The notes under the pieces: model-generated
The model's database searches: none
Told to the model about the DNA's origin: nothing
What the model saw: the letters and a program-made list of their open reading frames with translations, nothing else
In this document: piece by piece, positions 40,626-51,014 of the stretch
Position numbering within the stretch: position 1 is the first letter of the stretch
How the letters are laid out: every line of letters begins with the position of its first letter
Source of the DNA: Macrosoma leucophasiata
Taxonomy: Eukaryota > Arthropoda > Insecta > Lepidoptera > Hedylidae
Direction of reading: 5' to 3'
Assembly (NCBI GenBank): GCA_036365455.1
Contig: JAWQUS010000025.1
Coordinates: forward strand, 25,518,001 to 25,582,000
DNA length: 64,000 nt
Program-made: the position numbers and the translations under genes

Positions 40626-40810
40626 TGCGGGGTCTGTCTGTGTCTGTATTAACTATTGATGCAGCCAGAGAGAGATCCCGCCGAATATAACCCATTACAA
40701 AGTAGATCAAAATTCTCGAAAGGGCCTCTACGTGTTGGACTCCCCATGTCCCCGCGCAAGCCTGACAAAGGTCCGGGGTTCAAATTGGACCCCGTGCTGA
40801 CGAGAGATAT

Positions 40811-41173
40811 AAATAATAATGGCAACCCATTAAATGTCCCACTGCTGGGCACGGGTTTCTCCCCTTTTTTGGGGGGAGGCCTGGAGCTTAATCCACCACG
40901 CTGCTCCAATGCGGATTGGTGGAAGTGGGTGGGTTAGTGGCCAACCCGCTGTCGGATGTTTTCAAACCGCCCATAAGGCCCTCAGACAAGGTTTAATGAC
41001 TGCTATCTATCGATAGCAACCGGGACCGACGGCTTAACGTGCCCTCCGAAGCACGGAAACGCGCATTTAATTTGCCACAAGCAGTCACCCATTACACTAC
41101 CCGACCGCGCCCGTAGTGCTTAACCGAGTAGATCGCTTACGATCTACACCAGCCGCGGGGCCATGCGTACTTC
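40811..41173 (-). mobile_element. SINE-D (5S-derived), full length
   Basis: Among the most complete copies: 5S-like head, ATCGATAG core, 3' end CAGCAGTGGGACATTTAATGGGTTGCC with ATTATTAT tail. Confidence 0.88.
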
Positions 41174-41217
41174 ACCTTGAGTACGGAAACATAAATAGAT
41201 TATGATACTTCTTCTTA

Positions 41218-41518
41218 ACTGCCTCGGTAGCCTAGTGGTAGCAGGCCACTACTACTACGCTGAGGTCCTGGGTTCGATTCCCGGGTAGGGGTTATCAGAG
41301 ATAATGATGTTAAGTCCTTTATCTCTGGTTCTATTGGTATTTTTCCATCTTCTGGAAATTTCCCAGTACCTCGAAGTTTGGTAATGTGCCCGGAGATGTC
41401 AACAGGCTTGCCACCTTACATTGGCCAAAAACGTAACCGGCGAATCGTGGGGGTTTTGCATGTATGCTTGAATGCATGCATTTACCTCTACGGGGATTAC
41501 AGGCGTGAAGTTACGTTT
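41218..41518 (+). mobile_element. SINE-B, near full length
   Basis: Head GCCTCGGTAGCCTAGTGG and GGGTTCGATTCCCGGGTAGGGG; small deletions near CACCTTACATTGGCC and CTCTACGGGGATTACAGGCG. Confidence 0.88.
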
Positions 41519-41520
41519 CT

Positions 41521-41800
41521 AAATCGTGCACTCTTGGCAGAGTGGTCGTGGTGGTCACTTTTTCTGTCTCCGTGATCGCGATGCGTCGCCATGTAGCTCG
41601 ATGTCTGGCAGAGTGAGAACAGTCATTGATGCTAGCGTGCGTCACAGATTTGATGAAGTCACAGATTTGATGAAGTCTGTCCATATGGTCTGTGAGCGTC
41701 CACGAGATCATTTGCCCTCAACTTTCTCTTGTACTACCAGCCTTTCCATGGAATCCTCGTTACGGGTGATGTGTCCGAAGAACTTTAAGATTTGTATCTG
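41521..41800 (-). pseudogene. LINE ORF2 C-terminus, broken
   Basis: The minus strand from 41796 reads LKFFGHITRNEDSMERLVVQ then EKVEGK, a stop, SRGRSQTIWTDFIKSVT; this is the C-terminal region of an insect non-LTR retrotransposon. A 21-bp tandem duplication (GATTTGATGAAGTCACA, 41645-41680) and stop codons break it. The end matches 34940-35061. Confidence 0.7.
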
Positions 41801-41861
41801 CACAATCAACAATAATCTTTGCTTGATCTGAGATTATGTTACAGTACTCTACAGTAAATCT

Positions 41862-41990
41862 GTACTAATATTATAAAGCTGAAGAGTTTGTTTGTTTGTT
41901 TTTTTGAACGCGCTAATCTCAGGAACTACTGGTCCGATTTGAAAAATTATTTCAGTGTTAGATAGCCCATTTATCGAGGAAGGCTTTAGG
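41862..41990 (+). mobile_element. Helitron-like 5' fragment
   Basis: TGTACTAATATTATAAAGCTGAAGAGTTTG and ACGCGCTAATCTCAGGAACTACTGG; same family as 35527. Confidence 0.6.
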
Positions 41991-41993
41991 CCA

Positions 41994-42228
41994 TACTACC
42001 ATTTAGCGACAAGTATATTAGGTAGTGTTCAGCACTATCGTGTTCCGGTCAGGTGGTAATGTACGGCCCTGCTATTTCCGACACAGAGATATAACATCTT
42101 AGGCCTCAGTAGTGGTAACGCATCTGTATTTTGACCTTGGTCTTTGTGTCGGTGTCTATAGGCTGCAGTTATCACTTAACATCAATGTGAACTGCATGCT
42201 TGTTTGCCACTTCCATAACATAAAAAAT
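41994..42228 (+). mobile_element. SINE-A with a short inverted start
   Basis: 41994-42024 (ACTACCATTTAGCGACAAGTATATTAGGTA) is antisense, and GTGTTCAGCACTATCG onward is sense to CCATAACATAAAAAA. A local inversion at the 5' end. Confidence 0.8.
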
Positions 42229-42231
42229 GGA

Positions 42232-42329
42232 CCCGTAATGACAGAAACATAACAACTAAGGTCTCGGGGGTGGCCAACGCATTTGCATATTGACCTCTGA
42301 CATCACTTCGTTACATGAAAAAAAAAACT
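42232..42329 (+). mobile_element. SINE-A, old diverged fragment
   Basis: GACCCGTAATGACAGAAACATAACAACTAAGG...CACTTCGTTACATGAAAAAAAAAA. Confidence 0.6.
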
Positions 42330-42336
42330 TCTAAAA

Positions 42337-42543
42337 CCCACACAAAGACCAAGGTCAAAATGCAGATGCGTTGCCACTCCTGAGGCCTAAGGTGTTATGC
42401 CTCTGTGCCGGAAATTACAGGTCCGTACATTACCACCTGACCGGAACACGATAGTGCTGAACACTACCATTTAGCGGCAAGTATATTAGGTAATGCGGTG
42501 GTGCCTACGCCCGCGAGCTCCGTCACTGGAGCTCTACCACCAG
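42337..42543 (-). mobile_element. SINE-A, tail-side truncated
   Basis: CCCACACAAAGACCAAGGTC to GGAGCTCTACCACCAGT, near consensus. Together with the copy at 42.0 kb it makes an inverted pair. Confidence 0.85.
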
Positions 42544-42544
42544 T

Positions 42545-43280
42545 AAAAAATTATAATAATTATTATATTAATTATTTATCAACGGCATGTTATAATGAAG
42601 TTTTAAAACAAGCTCACATAGATGGAAATCGATTGAAATGTCGTGTAACAACGAACCTATCCTAACCAAGTTTTCACGCCTGAGGTAAAAAAAATCCGAA
42701 TCCTTATAGAACCCACAGTTTGAAACACTCCTTCACCCATAATAAAGGAGTGCATTGTCCTGAAGCCACCGAGGAAGGGAGCGTGCATGAAAATAAACAG
42801 ATGCTGTAGAGGCCTCGTCATGAGTAGCTAATATGGAACATTTTGCGGAGTCACGCGCGGGCTTCCGTCAAAATTAACGTTGCGATGACGAGCAATTCTT
42901 GATTTATTGGTGTACGTTGATTATGTTTGTCTTGTGGCAATGAGGAATATGTTCTTGAGTTATTTACATAATTATTTGTTTGTATGAAGCAGTTACAACC
43001 ATAACCTACAATCATATTGTAACACATCTCACATTAAGAGAAAAACATATTATGTAGTTCATGTTTAAAATGATGTAGAATCATACACGGTGAACTTTTA
43101 ATGACTTTTCCCCGCAGCAAAATTATTTTGTCTTAATGCAATAAATTAACTTTTTTAAGAGTAAACTTTTTAGCGGCGTTATGCAAGTTTTGTGATGGGT
43201 AAAAAAAATCTGAATATTTTTTTTTTTATGGAAATTCAAGGCTCAATAAATTTCGTGACAATGGGAGGTAATGGTATGTT
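42545..43280. other. Unassigned AT-rich stretch
   Basis: No ORF or repeat partner seen. Confidence 0.45.
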
Positions 43281-43283
43281 TTT

Positions 43284-43471
43284 TGACGTGATAACGTCTT
43301 AAATTAGGTTGCGGCTCGGAGTCACTCATGAAAAAGTGTAACGCCCGGTAACGTAACGATGAGTCACCGAACGAGAGAGAGGCCTGCCGGACCGGCGAAT
43401 GCCTTTCTACCGAGAAAAAGACGTTGTCACGTAAAATCTTCGCCCGTAAAACCGAATTTACAGGCAACCAG
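43284..43471. mobile_element. 188-bp MITE, copy 2
   Basis: Same length as the 30.7-kb copy and differing at three positions (T for C at 43293, A for T after CACGT, A for C in CCGA.TTTAC). A SINE-A starts immediately after it, as SINE-A material also follows the other copy. Confidence 0.8.
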
Positions 43472-43651
43472 TTTTTTTTTATGTAGTGGAAGTGGCAAAC
43501 AAGCTTGCAGTTCACATTGATGTTAAGTGATGACTGCAGCCTATAGACACCCACACAAAGACTAAGGTCAAAATGCAGATGCGTTACCACTCCTGAGGCG
43601 TAAGGTGTTACGCCTCTGTGCCGGAAATTACAGGGCCGTACAAGTTTGCAT
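43472..43651 (-). mobile_element. SINE-A, 3' half
   Basis: T tract 43472-43480 to CAGGGCCGTAC. Confidence 0.85.
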
Positions 43652-43654
43652 TCC

Positions 43655-43940
43655 TCATTTTACTGCCCGAAAGTGGTTCCTTTGTTTGAAATTCACTTTA
43701 TTATACGATCATGTTTGAATCATCAATTAACTAATGTGTACCAATAACCAAATTCAATCAGTCCTATACCTACTATGGGAGAAAATTGTCTTTATCAGTC
43801 AGTCAAACAGACGCACGACTGATTTCGTAAGGGTCTTAGTTGCGCTAAATTTATTTAGGCTGAGATTGTCCTCCGTGCTCGCCGATTGCCCGGTGAAGCA
43901 GTAGACTAGTGCCGTCGAGACGTACCGCTGACATGAGTCT
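43655..43940. other. Unassigned stretch
   Basis: Nothing recognised. Confidence 0.35.
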
Positions 43941-43943
43941 ATG

Positions 43944-44814
43944 GAAAAAAATCCGGTCAAGTGCGTGTCAAATAATAAATTTAAAAAAAATCTATGTGGT
44001 TGTTAAAATTTTCGAGTATGATTCATTTGATCGACTATTACTCGCAAACTAGTAAAGCCAACTAAGTGTGATAGTTTTCCTTTTAATTTCGTTGTATGTA
44101 GCTACTATTGCCGTAACGTTTGAATTTCTAACAACAACCGTTTAGTCTGTAGGGGGGGGAGGGACTCGAGTCTAACGAAAATTTGCACTTTAAAGTTAAT
44201 CAATCACAAACAGTTAACTTAATCAGAAAATGATATTTGCACACCCCTAACTCTTAATTTTTGAATGACCTATCCAATGATATGCCACAATATATAGAAA
44301 ACGAAAAATAATATCCGCGCGTAACATGTAGGGGAGGTACACTTTTTTTTTTTTTTTTTTTATTTTATAAAAGTGGCAAACAAGCGTGCAGTTCACATTG
44401 ATGTTAAGTGATGACTGCAGCCTATAGACACCCACACAATGACCAGAGATCAAAATGTAAATGCGCTGCCACTCCTGAGGCATTAGGTGTTATGCCTCTG
44501 TGCCGGAAATTACAGAGCCGTACATTACCACCTGACCGGAACACGATAGTGCTGAACACTACCATTTAACGGCAAGTATATTAGGTAATGCGGTGGTGCC
44601 TACGCCCGCGAGCTCTGTCACTGGAGCTCTACCACCAGTAAAAATAAATATTTTATTTTTTCATGTTTTTATTCTACTACTTTGTTACCGTGATTAAGGC
44701 AAATTTTAAGTTTCTAGAACCAATAGTTTTTGCGCTGAACCGAGGACGGACAAACAGACAGACAGACGGACATGGCGAACTATAAGGGTTCCTTGTTTAC
44801 TACGGAACCCTAAA
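43944..44814 (-). repeat. GGGTTCC repeat, reverse, interrupted by SINE-A
   Basis: Begins AAAAAAATCCGGTCAAGTGCGTGTCA and ends GACAGACAGACGGACATGGCG...AAGGGTTCC...ACGGAACCCTAAAAAA. 44343-44639 is a SINE-A insertion. Confidence 0.65.
44343..44639 (-). mobile_element. SINE-A, full length, long tail
   Basis: An 18-base T tract (44343-44360) and a complete body to CTCTACCACCAGT. The long homopolymer suggests a young copy. Confidence 0.88.
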
Positions 44815-44819
44815 AAAGG

Positions 44820-45305
44820 AAACTAATCGTTAATTAAGTATTAGGTTGTAATACACATTTTACTGACATATTCTACAGTCTAAACGGTGAAACAATACAA
44901 AAAACAATAAACAAATCAGAACTTTCCCAAAGCTGTTTGCTAGATTAAGTTTCTACCCTCATTCGTTTTTACTGTTACAGCAATTTCAAAATTGTCTATA
45001 ACATCTGATTTCAACGCTTTTATTACAACAGCGGTAAGGTCGAATTCACTTTATTTTAAATGAAGGTCACTTGATTTATCCACACGGAAATTTCGCTTAT
45101 AAATTCCTTTGTTTATTGCACAAAATTGCCTGCTCAAATATTGGGTATGACGAAAAATAATTGGTTTTTAATACTGACGCGACAATGTTGCTTTATGTTT
45201 ATTTTGAACATGATTTAATAAGAGTTACATGTGGTATTCATATCATTTACCGTGGATTACTGTTACCCTAGCAAATTTACGAGTTGGAATCATGCAAAAT
45301 TGTTT
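44820..45305. other. Unassigned AT-rich stretch
   Basis: Nothing recognised. Confidence 0.4.
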
Positions 45306-45307
45306 AA

Positions 45308-45467
45308 TAATGGCAACCCATTATACGTCCCACTGCTGGGCACGAGTCTCTCCCCTTTTTGGGGGGAGGCCTGGAGCTTAATCCACTACGCTGCTCCAAT
45401 GCGGATTGGTGGAGGTGGGTGGGTTAGTGGCCAACCCACTGTCGGATGTTTTCAAACCGCCCATAAG
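45308..45467 (-). mobile_element. SINE-D (5S-derived), 5' truncated
   Basis: Keeps the 3' end (TAATGGCAACCCATTATACGTCCC in plus orientation) up to ACCGCCCATAAG, then joins LINE sequence. Loss of the promoter side only is what incomplete reverse transcription gives. Confidence 0.8.
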
Positions 45468-45468
45468 T

Positions 45469-45522
45469 AGACGAGGCACGAGAGGTATGTCAGGACCGGG
45501 ATATCTGGCGCTCTACACTCTA
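45469..45522 (+). mobile_element. LINE fragment, sense
   Basis: GACGAGGCACGAGAGGTATGTCAGGACCGGG...CTACACTCT, coding VDEAREVCQDRDIWRSTL of the 14.4-kb family. Confidence 0.7.
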
Positions 45523-45875
45523 TGTATGTATGTATCTTCACACCAAGTCCCTTATGGGGTAGGCAGAGAGTGTAAAGCGCCATATATATCCCGGTCTTGA
45601 CACGCGTCTCGTGCTTCTTCTGCATTCATCTTTCTCTTCATATATGCACGCCGATTCCTAAGTTTTTGACCCCACGTTCAGACAGTACTCGACCTACTTG
45701 GTCATGGTAGGTCAGTCTTGGTCGTCCTGGGCCTCTGCAACCATCCATATTCGCATTGTATATCTGTTTAGTCATTCGCTCATTCGACATTCTTTCTATA
45801 TGACCCGAATCATCGGAGCATCAAGCATGACTTTTTTCATTTCTACACCGATACTCTCATTAACACAAAGCCCTG
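45523..45875 (-). mobile_element. LINE 3' end, antisense
   Basis: (ATGT)n tail and TCTTCACACCAAGTCCC, then antisense RDIW, DQVG and FGHIE regions to ACACAAAGCCC. 45568-45625 is complementary to 45469-45522, so the two pieces form a large imperfect hairpin. Confidence 0.75.
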
Positions 45876-45911
45876 CAAAATAAAACCGAAACAATTCTAT
45901 GTTTAATGTTC

Positions 45912-46117
45912 GGAGTAAGTGCGAGTATCCTAGAATAAGGAGCCAAAATCAAACACTTATACGACGAGTTTCAAGACAAAGAGCCACTAATTGTTCAAAT
46001 CCCTCTTGAGACACTTCGAACCTAAAAAGGGGATCGTTATTTCGGTAAGATGTAAGTTGGGTATTCGAAAAAGCGAGCTCGCAAAATTTAATTTTAATTA
46101 TAAGATTTTCCCTAAAT
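45912..46117 (-). repeat. Repeat S, copy 1
   Basis: About 200-bp direct repeat with 47968-48180. On the minus strand both have a pyrimidine-TTTAG acceptor-like site, then FE-SQEGFEQLVALCL--RR--V and a stop at the same codon (TGA here, TAA in copy 2). The 33-nt core is identical. Could be a duplicated terminal exon or a transposon end; protein not recognised. Confidence 0.5.
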
Positions 46118-46224
46118 GGACGAGTATATAAAATTGGTATCCACCGTAAAAGAAAAGTGGGCGGCAAATGGCTGGCACCAACTCCTTATTTAATGATACA
46201 GGTTCAAATTTCTATCCATAAAGG

Positions 46225-46345
46225 GGTTTAAAGACTACTGACGCTGCGATTGCCAATTCGCATGTCAAGCGTGGCGATTATGAGATAGCCCCCTTATGGG
46301 TAGGCTTTGGTCCAGCAATGGACATATTTTAGCTGATGTGATGAA
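46225..46345 (+). mobile_element. LINE 3' end, RTE-like, weak
   Basis: GGCGATTATGAGATAGCCCCCTTATGGGTAGGCTTTGGTCCAGCAATGGACATATTTTAGCTGATGTGATG has the closing pattern of RTE-type LINEs (compare FVQQW at 12983 and 16305), strongly decayed. Confidence 0.45.
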
Positions 46346-46471
46346 GAGTTTTTGACTGACCTCGGCCCGTACTGGCGTTTTATTGTGGTACAAATAATGA
46401 ATAGCCAAAATTGTGTTTCACTTGCTGACCCGGAAAATTTCGTATTGCCTCACAATAAAATAATATGTCAA

Positions 46472-47028
46472 ATAGTAGGGGAGCCCAGGATGCTATTTTT
46501 GGATTTACTCAAGCGCGTCAGATAAAGATATGGAAGATTCCTTGAACCCCGCGGGTTATCTCCACTAAATCTAAGGTTTGTATATAAAGACGCGGCCGAA
46601 GAATAGTCTTAAAAAAATTATAAATGTCGCTACGATCTTACTCATCGTCCGAATTGTCTGAATTTTGGATAGGAGCATTGTTTGGCCACATTTTAAACCC
46701 TCACAGAATATCTGACACGCTCTTGACCCAAGACGTTGATGCCGCGTCCTCTTCAAAAACATTTGATTCGTTCAAAAATGAAAGTGAAAAATTACTCAAG
46801 AATGTCAGATACTCAGAGAGGATCTAAAGTGAACCCCATCAAAGCTCCCATCCAAAATTCTGACAATTTGGATGCGAGGCAAGCTCGTGGCGGAAGCCCT
46901 AAGGGTTCGGCCTTTTATGGAAATCTTAGATTTGGTGGAGGTACTGAATTGGGTGCAAGGTATCTCCTATAACTTAATCTGACGTGCTGGAGTAAATTCA
47001 AAAATCCCCTCTTGGGCTCCCATACTAA
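46472..47028. mobile_element. Foldback element, 557 bp
   Basis: Ends AATAGTAGGGGAGCCC / GGGCTCCCATACTAAA, with about 80 bp of further complementarity (TTTACTC..GCGCGTCAGAT / ATCTGACGTGC..GAGTAAA). Inside, TTGTCTGAATTTTGGATAGGAGC (46655) and GCTCCCATCCAAAATTCTGACAA (46847) are also inverted, so nearly the whole element folds on itself. The 67-codon plus frame inside (46624-46827) is not obviously a protein. Confidence 0.75.
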
Positions 47029-47029
47029 A

Positions 47030-47505
47030 AGGTTTGATAGATACGGACTATTTGTATGGAAAAATGAAATTGTGGTTTTTACTATTTTTATTCAATTTCT
47101 TCATATTTTCTTACCTTTTAAACCTTTCCCGTACTTCCAAAAATCATTCAAAACCAAAATTAGACAAATCGGTATACCCGTTCTCGAGTTTTAGCGAGAC
47201 TAACGAACAGCAATTGATTTATATATATATATAGATTTGTTTATTTGGACAGCGCTTGTAGAAACGAGTCAAATTATTATAGGATCAATTTGGGCTTGCA
47301 ATGAAAGTGCATGATCTACGAGACCGTTAGGTATAGAATCGCATCATCAATTTTTTTATCTGGCACATTTATCTTTTTCTGTTTAGTAAAAGTAGTAAAT
47401 TATTTGATAAAAAGATAATTTGGCTTGGTCTCACACAAAGCAACGTTTAAATTTAAATGATATTTAAAACAGTAAAATAAAATGAGCTATGCTGTTGTTA
47501 TCGTA
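47030..47505. other. AT-rich stretch with Helitron-like end
   Basis: TTCTCGAGTTTTAGCGAGACTAACGAACAGCAATTGATTTATATATATATA at 47181-47233 is a repeat end seen in insect Helitron-like sequences (from memory, not checked). The remainder is unassigned. Confidence 0.4.
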
Positions 47506-47507
47506 AC

Positions 47508-47650
47508 ACAAGCATAACACCTTAGGCCTCAGGAGTGGTAACGCATCTGCATTTTGACCTTGGTCTTTGTGTGGATGTTTTTAGGCTGCAGTCATCACTT
47601 AACATCAATGTGAACTGCATGCACGTTTTCCACTTGCATTACGTAAAAAA
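47508..47650 (+). mobile_element. SINE-A, 3' half
   Basis: AGCATAACACCTTAGGCCTCAGG to TGCATTACGTAAAAAA. Confidence 0.8.
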
Positions 47651-47967
47651 CACACACACAATAGCGTACAGTAGCGTCATTTGAAATTCCAAATTTTGTG
47701 AGAACTAAAGCATACAAGTACTGTGTACATTAGTTCGAAGTCTTGTCTGTATAAGAGACCAAATAAAAACAGAACTTTTGCATCAGTTTTGCTAACATTG
47801 TATCCAAATATATGACTTTAAACAGGTGGTCGAGTACAGTTTAGTACGCACACAAGTATCAGTCTTCGCAGTAGTAAATAACTGTACATACTCATCAAGG
47901 TTGAACAAAACAAAAGATGTGGGCAATTTTATCAAAGCAATCTGAAGTGAGACAGGATCGATTCCAC

Positions 47968-48180
47968 GGTAAGCATTTTGTGTAAGTGTGAATATCCTGA
48001 CATAAGGGGCTAAGATTAAACACCTAGTCGACGAGCAGCGAGACAAAGAGCCACTAATTGTTCAAATCCCTCTTGAGACTCTTCAAACCTAAATAAGTGA
48101 TCGGTATTTCAGTATGATGTAAGCAGAGTATTGGAAATAGCGAGCTCGTGAATTCTTATTTAATTTGAAGATTTTTCTGA
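47968..48180 (-). repeat. Repeat S, copy 2
   Basis: Partner of 45912-46117, 2.05 kb downstream, same orientation. Confidence 0.5.
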
Positions 48181-48199
48181 ATGAACGAATCTTTGTGCT

Positions 48200-48725
48200 T
48201 GGCCAATATCTAAATGGAATCAGATATTTATTAAGTTACGGTGATAAACATCTCTTATGAAACGTTAAAAACAAATAAAATGCATTATAGTGCATTTTAT
48301 TTGATACACGTGTGTATTTGAGGGCCTTGCGATGTCCTCGTCGACTTGATGGAGATTTAAATTAAATGCGAAATTTTATAACAACTTGCGTATAATTATG
48401 CGAAAAGTTACAAGTGTACAGTTTATTAATCCGGTTTGAAAAGCGATCTCTTTAGTTCTCTAGAGTTCTAACGGTCTTCGAGTTTCTTGATGGCCCTACC
48501 ACCCGTGGCCGAGCCGGTGATTTCATTGGCTGGCCGTAGCGGAAGTCATACGTCCACCAATGATGTCGCAGCCCGATGACGTCTCACAATTTGTGTGGTG
48601 GTCGCGGTGGCCGCCATAGTGTCTATAGTGGCAGTCGTGTGGCCTATTGGTCGACTGCGTCTATTGGTGGCTCGAACAACGTGTCAATTTTTATGTTTTC
48701 ATTAGTAGTGGAGTTCGTGTGAAGG
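48200..48725. other. Unassigned stretch, GC-rich at 48480-48680
   Basis: GC-rich part includes CCACCCGTGGCCGAGCCGG and GGTGGTCGCGGTGGCCGCC. No ORF. AAATGCATTATAGTGCATTTTATTTG at 48278-48303 is a small hairpin. Confidence 0.4.
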
Positions 48726-48730
48726 TCGCC

Positions 48731-48896
48731 AAATGGTAGTGTTCAGCACCATCGTGTTCCGGTTAGATGAAGCGACAGTGGTGGCAACGCAGGTGCATAT
48801 TGACCTCTCGTTTCAGTGAAGATGTTAATAGGTTGGAGTTATCACTAACATCCATGTGAGCTGCATACTTGTTAGTAACATTCATTACATAAAAAC
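48731..48896 (+). mobile_element. SINE-A, old diverged copy
   Basis: AAATGGTAGTGTTCAGCACCATCGTG then a deletion to GGTGGCAACGCAGGTGCATATTGACC and CATTCATTACATAAAAA. Confidence 0.65.
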
Positions 48897-49053
48897 ATAT
48901 CAATATACAACATGTAGAAATTGAACGGTAAATATGAAAAATATGAATACTATAAATACGGAGCTAGAGATGAAGCAGTGAAAAAATTTATGAGCACCAT
49001 AAAGAGGAGGCCATAAACATAGTTAGTAGCTTATACTTTAAATTGATTTAACG

Positions 49054-49219
49054 TAACTTCACGCCTGTAATCCCCGAAGGGGTAGGCAGAGGTTAATGCA
49101 TGCATTCAAGCATACATGCAAACACCCACGATTCGCCGGTTACGTTTTGGCCCATGTAACAGGTGGCGAGCCTGTTGACATCTCCGGGCACATTACCAAA
49201 CTTCGAAGTACTGGGAAAT
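49054..49219 (-). mobile_element. SINE-B, 3' half
   Basis: CTTCACGCCTGTAATCCCCGAAGG to CATTACCAAACTTCGAAGTACTGGGAAATT; the last 25 bp are repeated once (49201-49247). Confidence 0.75.
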
Positions 49220-49349
49220 TAACCTTACGAAGTACTGGGGATTTAACCTTAGTCAATATAGACATAGGACTAGTATCATGTTTAATGAATACGTTATGTT
49301 TAAATATACATTTTATTGTTAATACCTACCATATTTTTGAGGCTTTCAA

Positions 49350-49522
49350 TCCCTACTAATATTAGAAATGTGATGTAACTCTATCTGTTTGTCTGTCTGT
49401 TACCTTTTCACGTCCAAACGACTGAACCGATTTTAATGAAATTTGGTACAGAGATAGAGCATGGGCTAATTAGTTATTTATAAAATAACATCCACGCGGG
49501 CGAAGCCGCGGGCAACAGCTAG
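49350..49522 (+). mobile_element. Complete non-autonomous Helitron, 173 bp
   Basis: 5' TCCCTACTAATATTAGAAATG preceded by A (49349). 3' hairpin CGCGG-GCGAAG-CCGCG, GGCAACAG, CTAG (49519-49522), followed by T (49523). Inside: (CTGT)n, AACGACTGAACCGATTTTAATG, AAATTTGGTACA. It obeys the Helitron end and A/T target rules exactly and carries no coding capacity. Confidence 0.88.
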
Positions 49523-49524
49523 TA

Positions 49525-50125
49525 GACAAGTTGAAAGGTTGCGTAACTTTAAGTAAACATGTTTTTTTTTAAATTTAATTTTAAGAATCTAGGCGAGAAT
49601 ATTGTTACATAGATATCGTAACCGCATTTAAACGTCGACTAAATAAATTAACTGATTAAATAAAAGAATACAATTGTCTTTCTTAAGGATTAACGTTCTT
49701 TATATAAAATGTATAACCAAATTGAAGATTCATTTACTAATGTACCTACTTACGTAAACCACACTAAGCAAAACAAGTAACTAAGATAGCTTTAATGAAT
49801 ACCTTGAAACCCGCTTCAATCACACGAAGCTGCCCAAAGTCCACCAAAAGTAACTAGACCGCTAATGTCCCGAATAAAATTAGAACTTTTGAATTTATAC
49901 CCAGAACCGGCTTAGTGCAAAGCAAGAGATAATTTTGTGCGATTCTAAATAAAACAGCGCGACGCTTAATTTCAGTGTGCGGTCACATTCCGGTGTTCTC
50001 ATTACATAAATCGTTTGTGTTGTTCGCCTAGTGGCGTCATGGTTTTGATCTGATGCTTTGAATTAATTTAAGTGTGTGATGGGAAAATATTAATTCAATC
50101 TGTGTTATATCTTTCCAGGTCTTAG
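49525..50125. other. Unassigned AT-rich stretch
   Basis: Nothing recognised. Confidence 0.4.
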
Positions 50126-50129
50126 AGTT

Positions 50130-51013
50130 CCAAGTGCAGGAGCTCGAGGGCATAGCAGCCACCGCATTTTTTTCAACCAGTGGAAAATACGGTATGCATA
50201 CCCATCCTTGGGTGTGTTATTTGGGACTGCAGGAAAGACAACTGTCTACTCATTAAAAATCCTGGTTGTTCCGACTCGTCCGCCATCAGTGGAACGCTTA
50301 TGTACACAACCGTGACAGCGCCGGCGGCTGCCCGTTTTCGAGCCCTCCTCGGAGCCCTTCGGTTCCAATCCTAGTGGCATGCGGAACACCTGTATTCGGA
50401 CGACTGACATCCCCTAATTCGACGCCCGAAGGTCCCCGAACCGACCACTCTCAGGCATCCCGGGTGGAGCGGTCCAGGGGCATACAGTTCAGCCCCGGGG
50501 AGCGGAAGTGTCAAAGAAGTTCAACCCTCAACTGCCCCTTGCGGTCTCACCACGTCTCTATCCAACGGCGGGACCACCGTAAAGCGGCTGGGGATAGGGT
50601 GCAAGGCCAACGACATACCCGCACACCTCTTCCCCAGCCGTCTCCTCTCCATAGCAGGGAGTGGGGGGCAGAGCCACGACAAACGCCGCATCCTCACTGG
50701 GTTTCTCTTGGCTTTACCGGTGTGGGGACAACCACCGGCTACCTAGCCTCCCCGCCATAACAAGGCGGAAACCCTTGGGGTGCCATCGCATTACCAAATA
50801 TATCTACCGCCAAGTGATAGTGTTCCGTAGTACTTATCGTGTTCAGGTTAGTAGTAATTTGAGACCCCGTAATAGCTATCATAGAGACAAAACAATTGAG
50901 GTGGCAACGTATCTACACTTTGAACTGTGGTTTTTTGTATATATATCTGCAGTCATCACTTATCATCTATGTGAACTGCAAGCTAGCTTGCCACCTTCGT
51001 TACATAAAAAATA
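50130..51013 (+). mobile_element. SINE-A split by a GC-rich block
   Basis: 50136-50171 (GTGCAGGAGCTCGAGGGCATAGCAGCCACCGCAT) is a 5' part. 50786-51013 (ATCGCATTACCAAATATATCTACCGCC...CACCTTCGTTACATAAAAAA) is the rest, diverged. Between them sits the GC-rich repeat block. Confidence 0.6.
50200..50785 (+). repeat. GC-rich repeat block
   Basis: GC-rich DNA with a 164-codon plus frame (50266-50760) rich in Arg/Pro/Ser and without a motif. The part 50636-50785 matches 33188-33340 in reverse, and GGTGTGGGGACAACCACCGGCTAC...CTCCCCGCCAT matches 51775-51830 in reverse. Probably a fragment of a larger mobile element. Confidence 0.55.
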
Positions 51014-51014
51014 T

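Noticed and set aside
50266..50760. 164-codon plus-strand ORF
   Set aside because: GC-rich DNA has few stops; composition is Arg/Pro/Ser-rich, no motif, and the matching reverse copy at 33.2 kb does not keep the frame.
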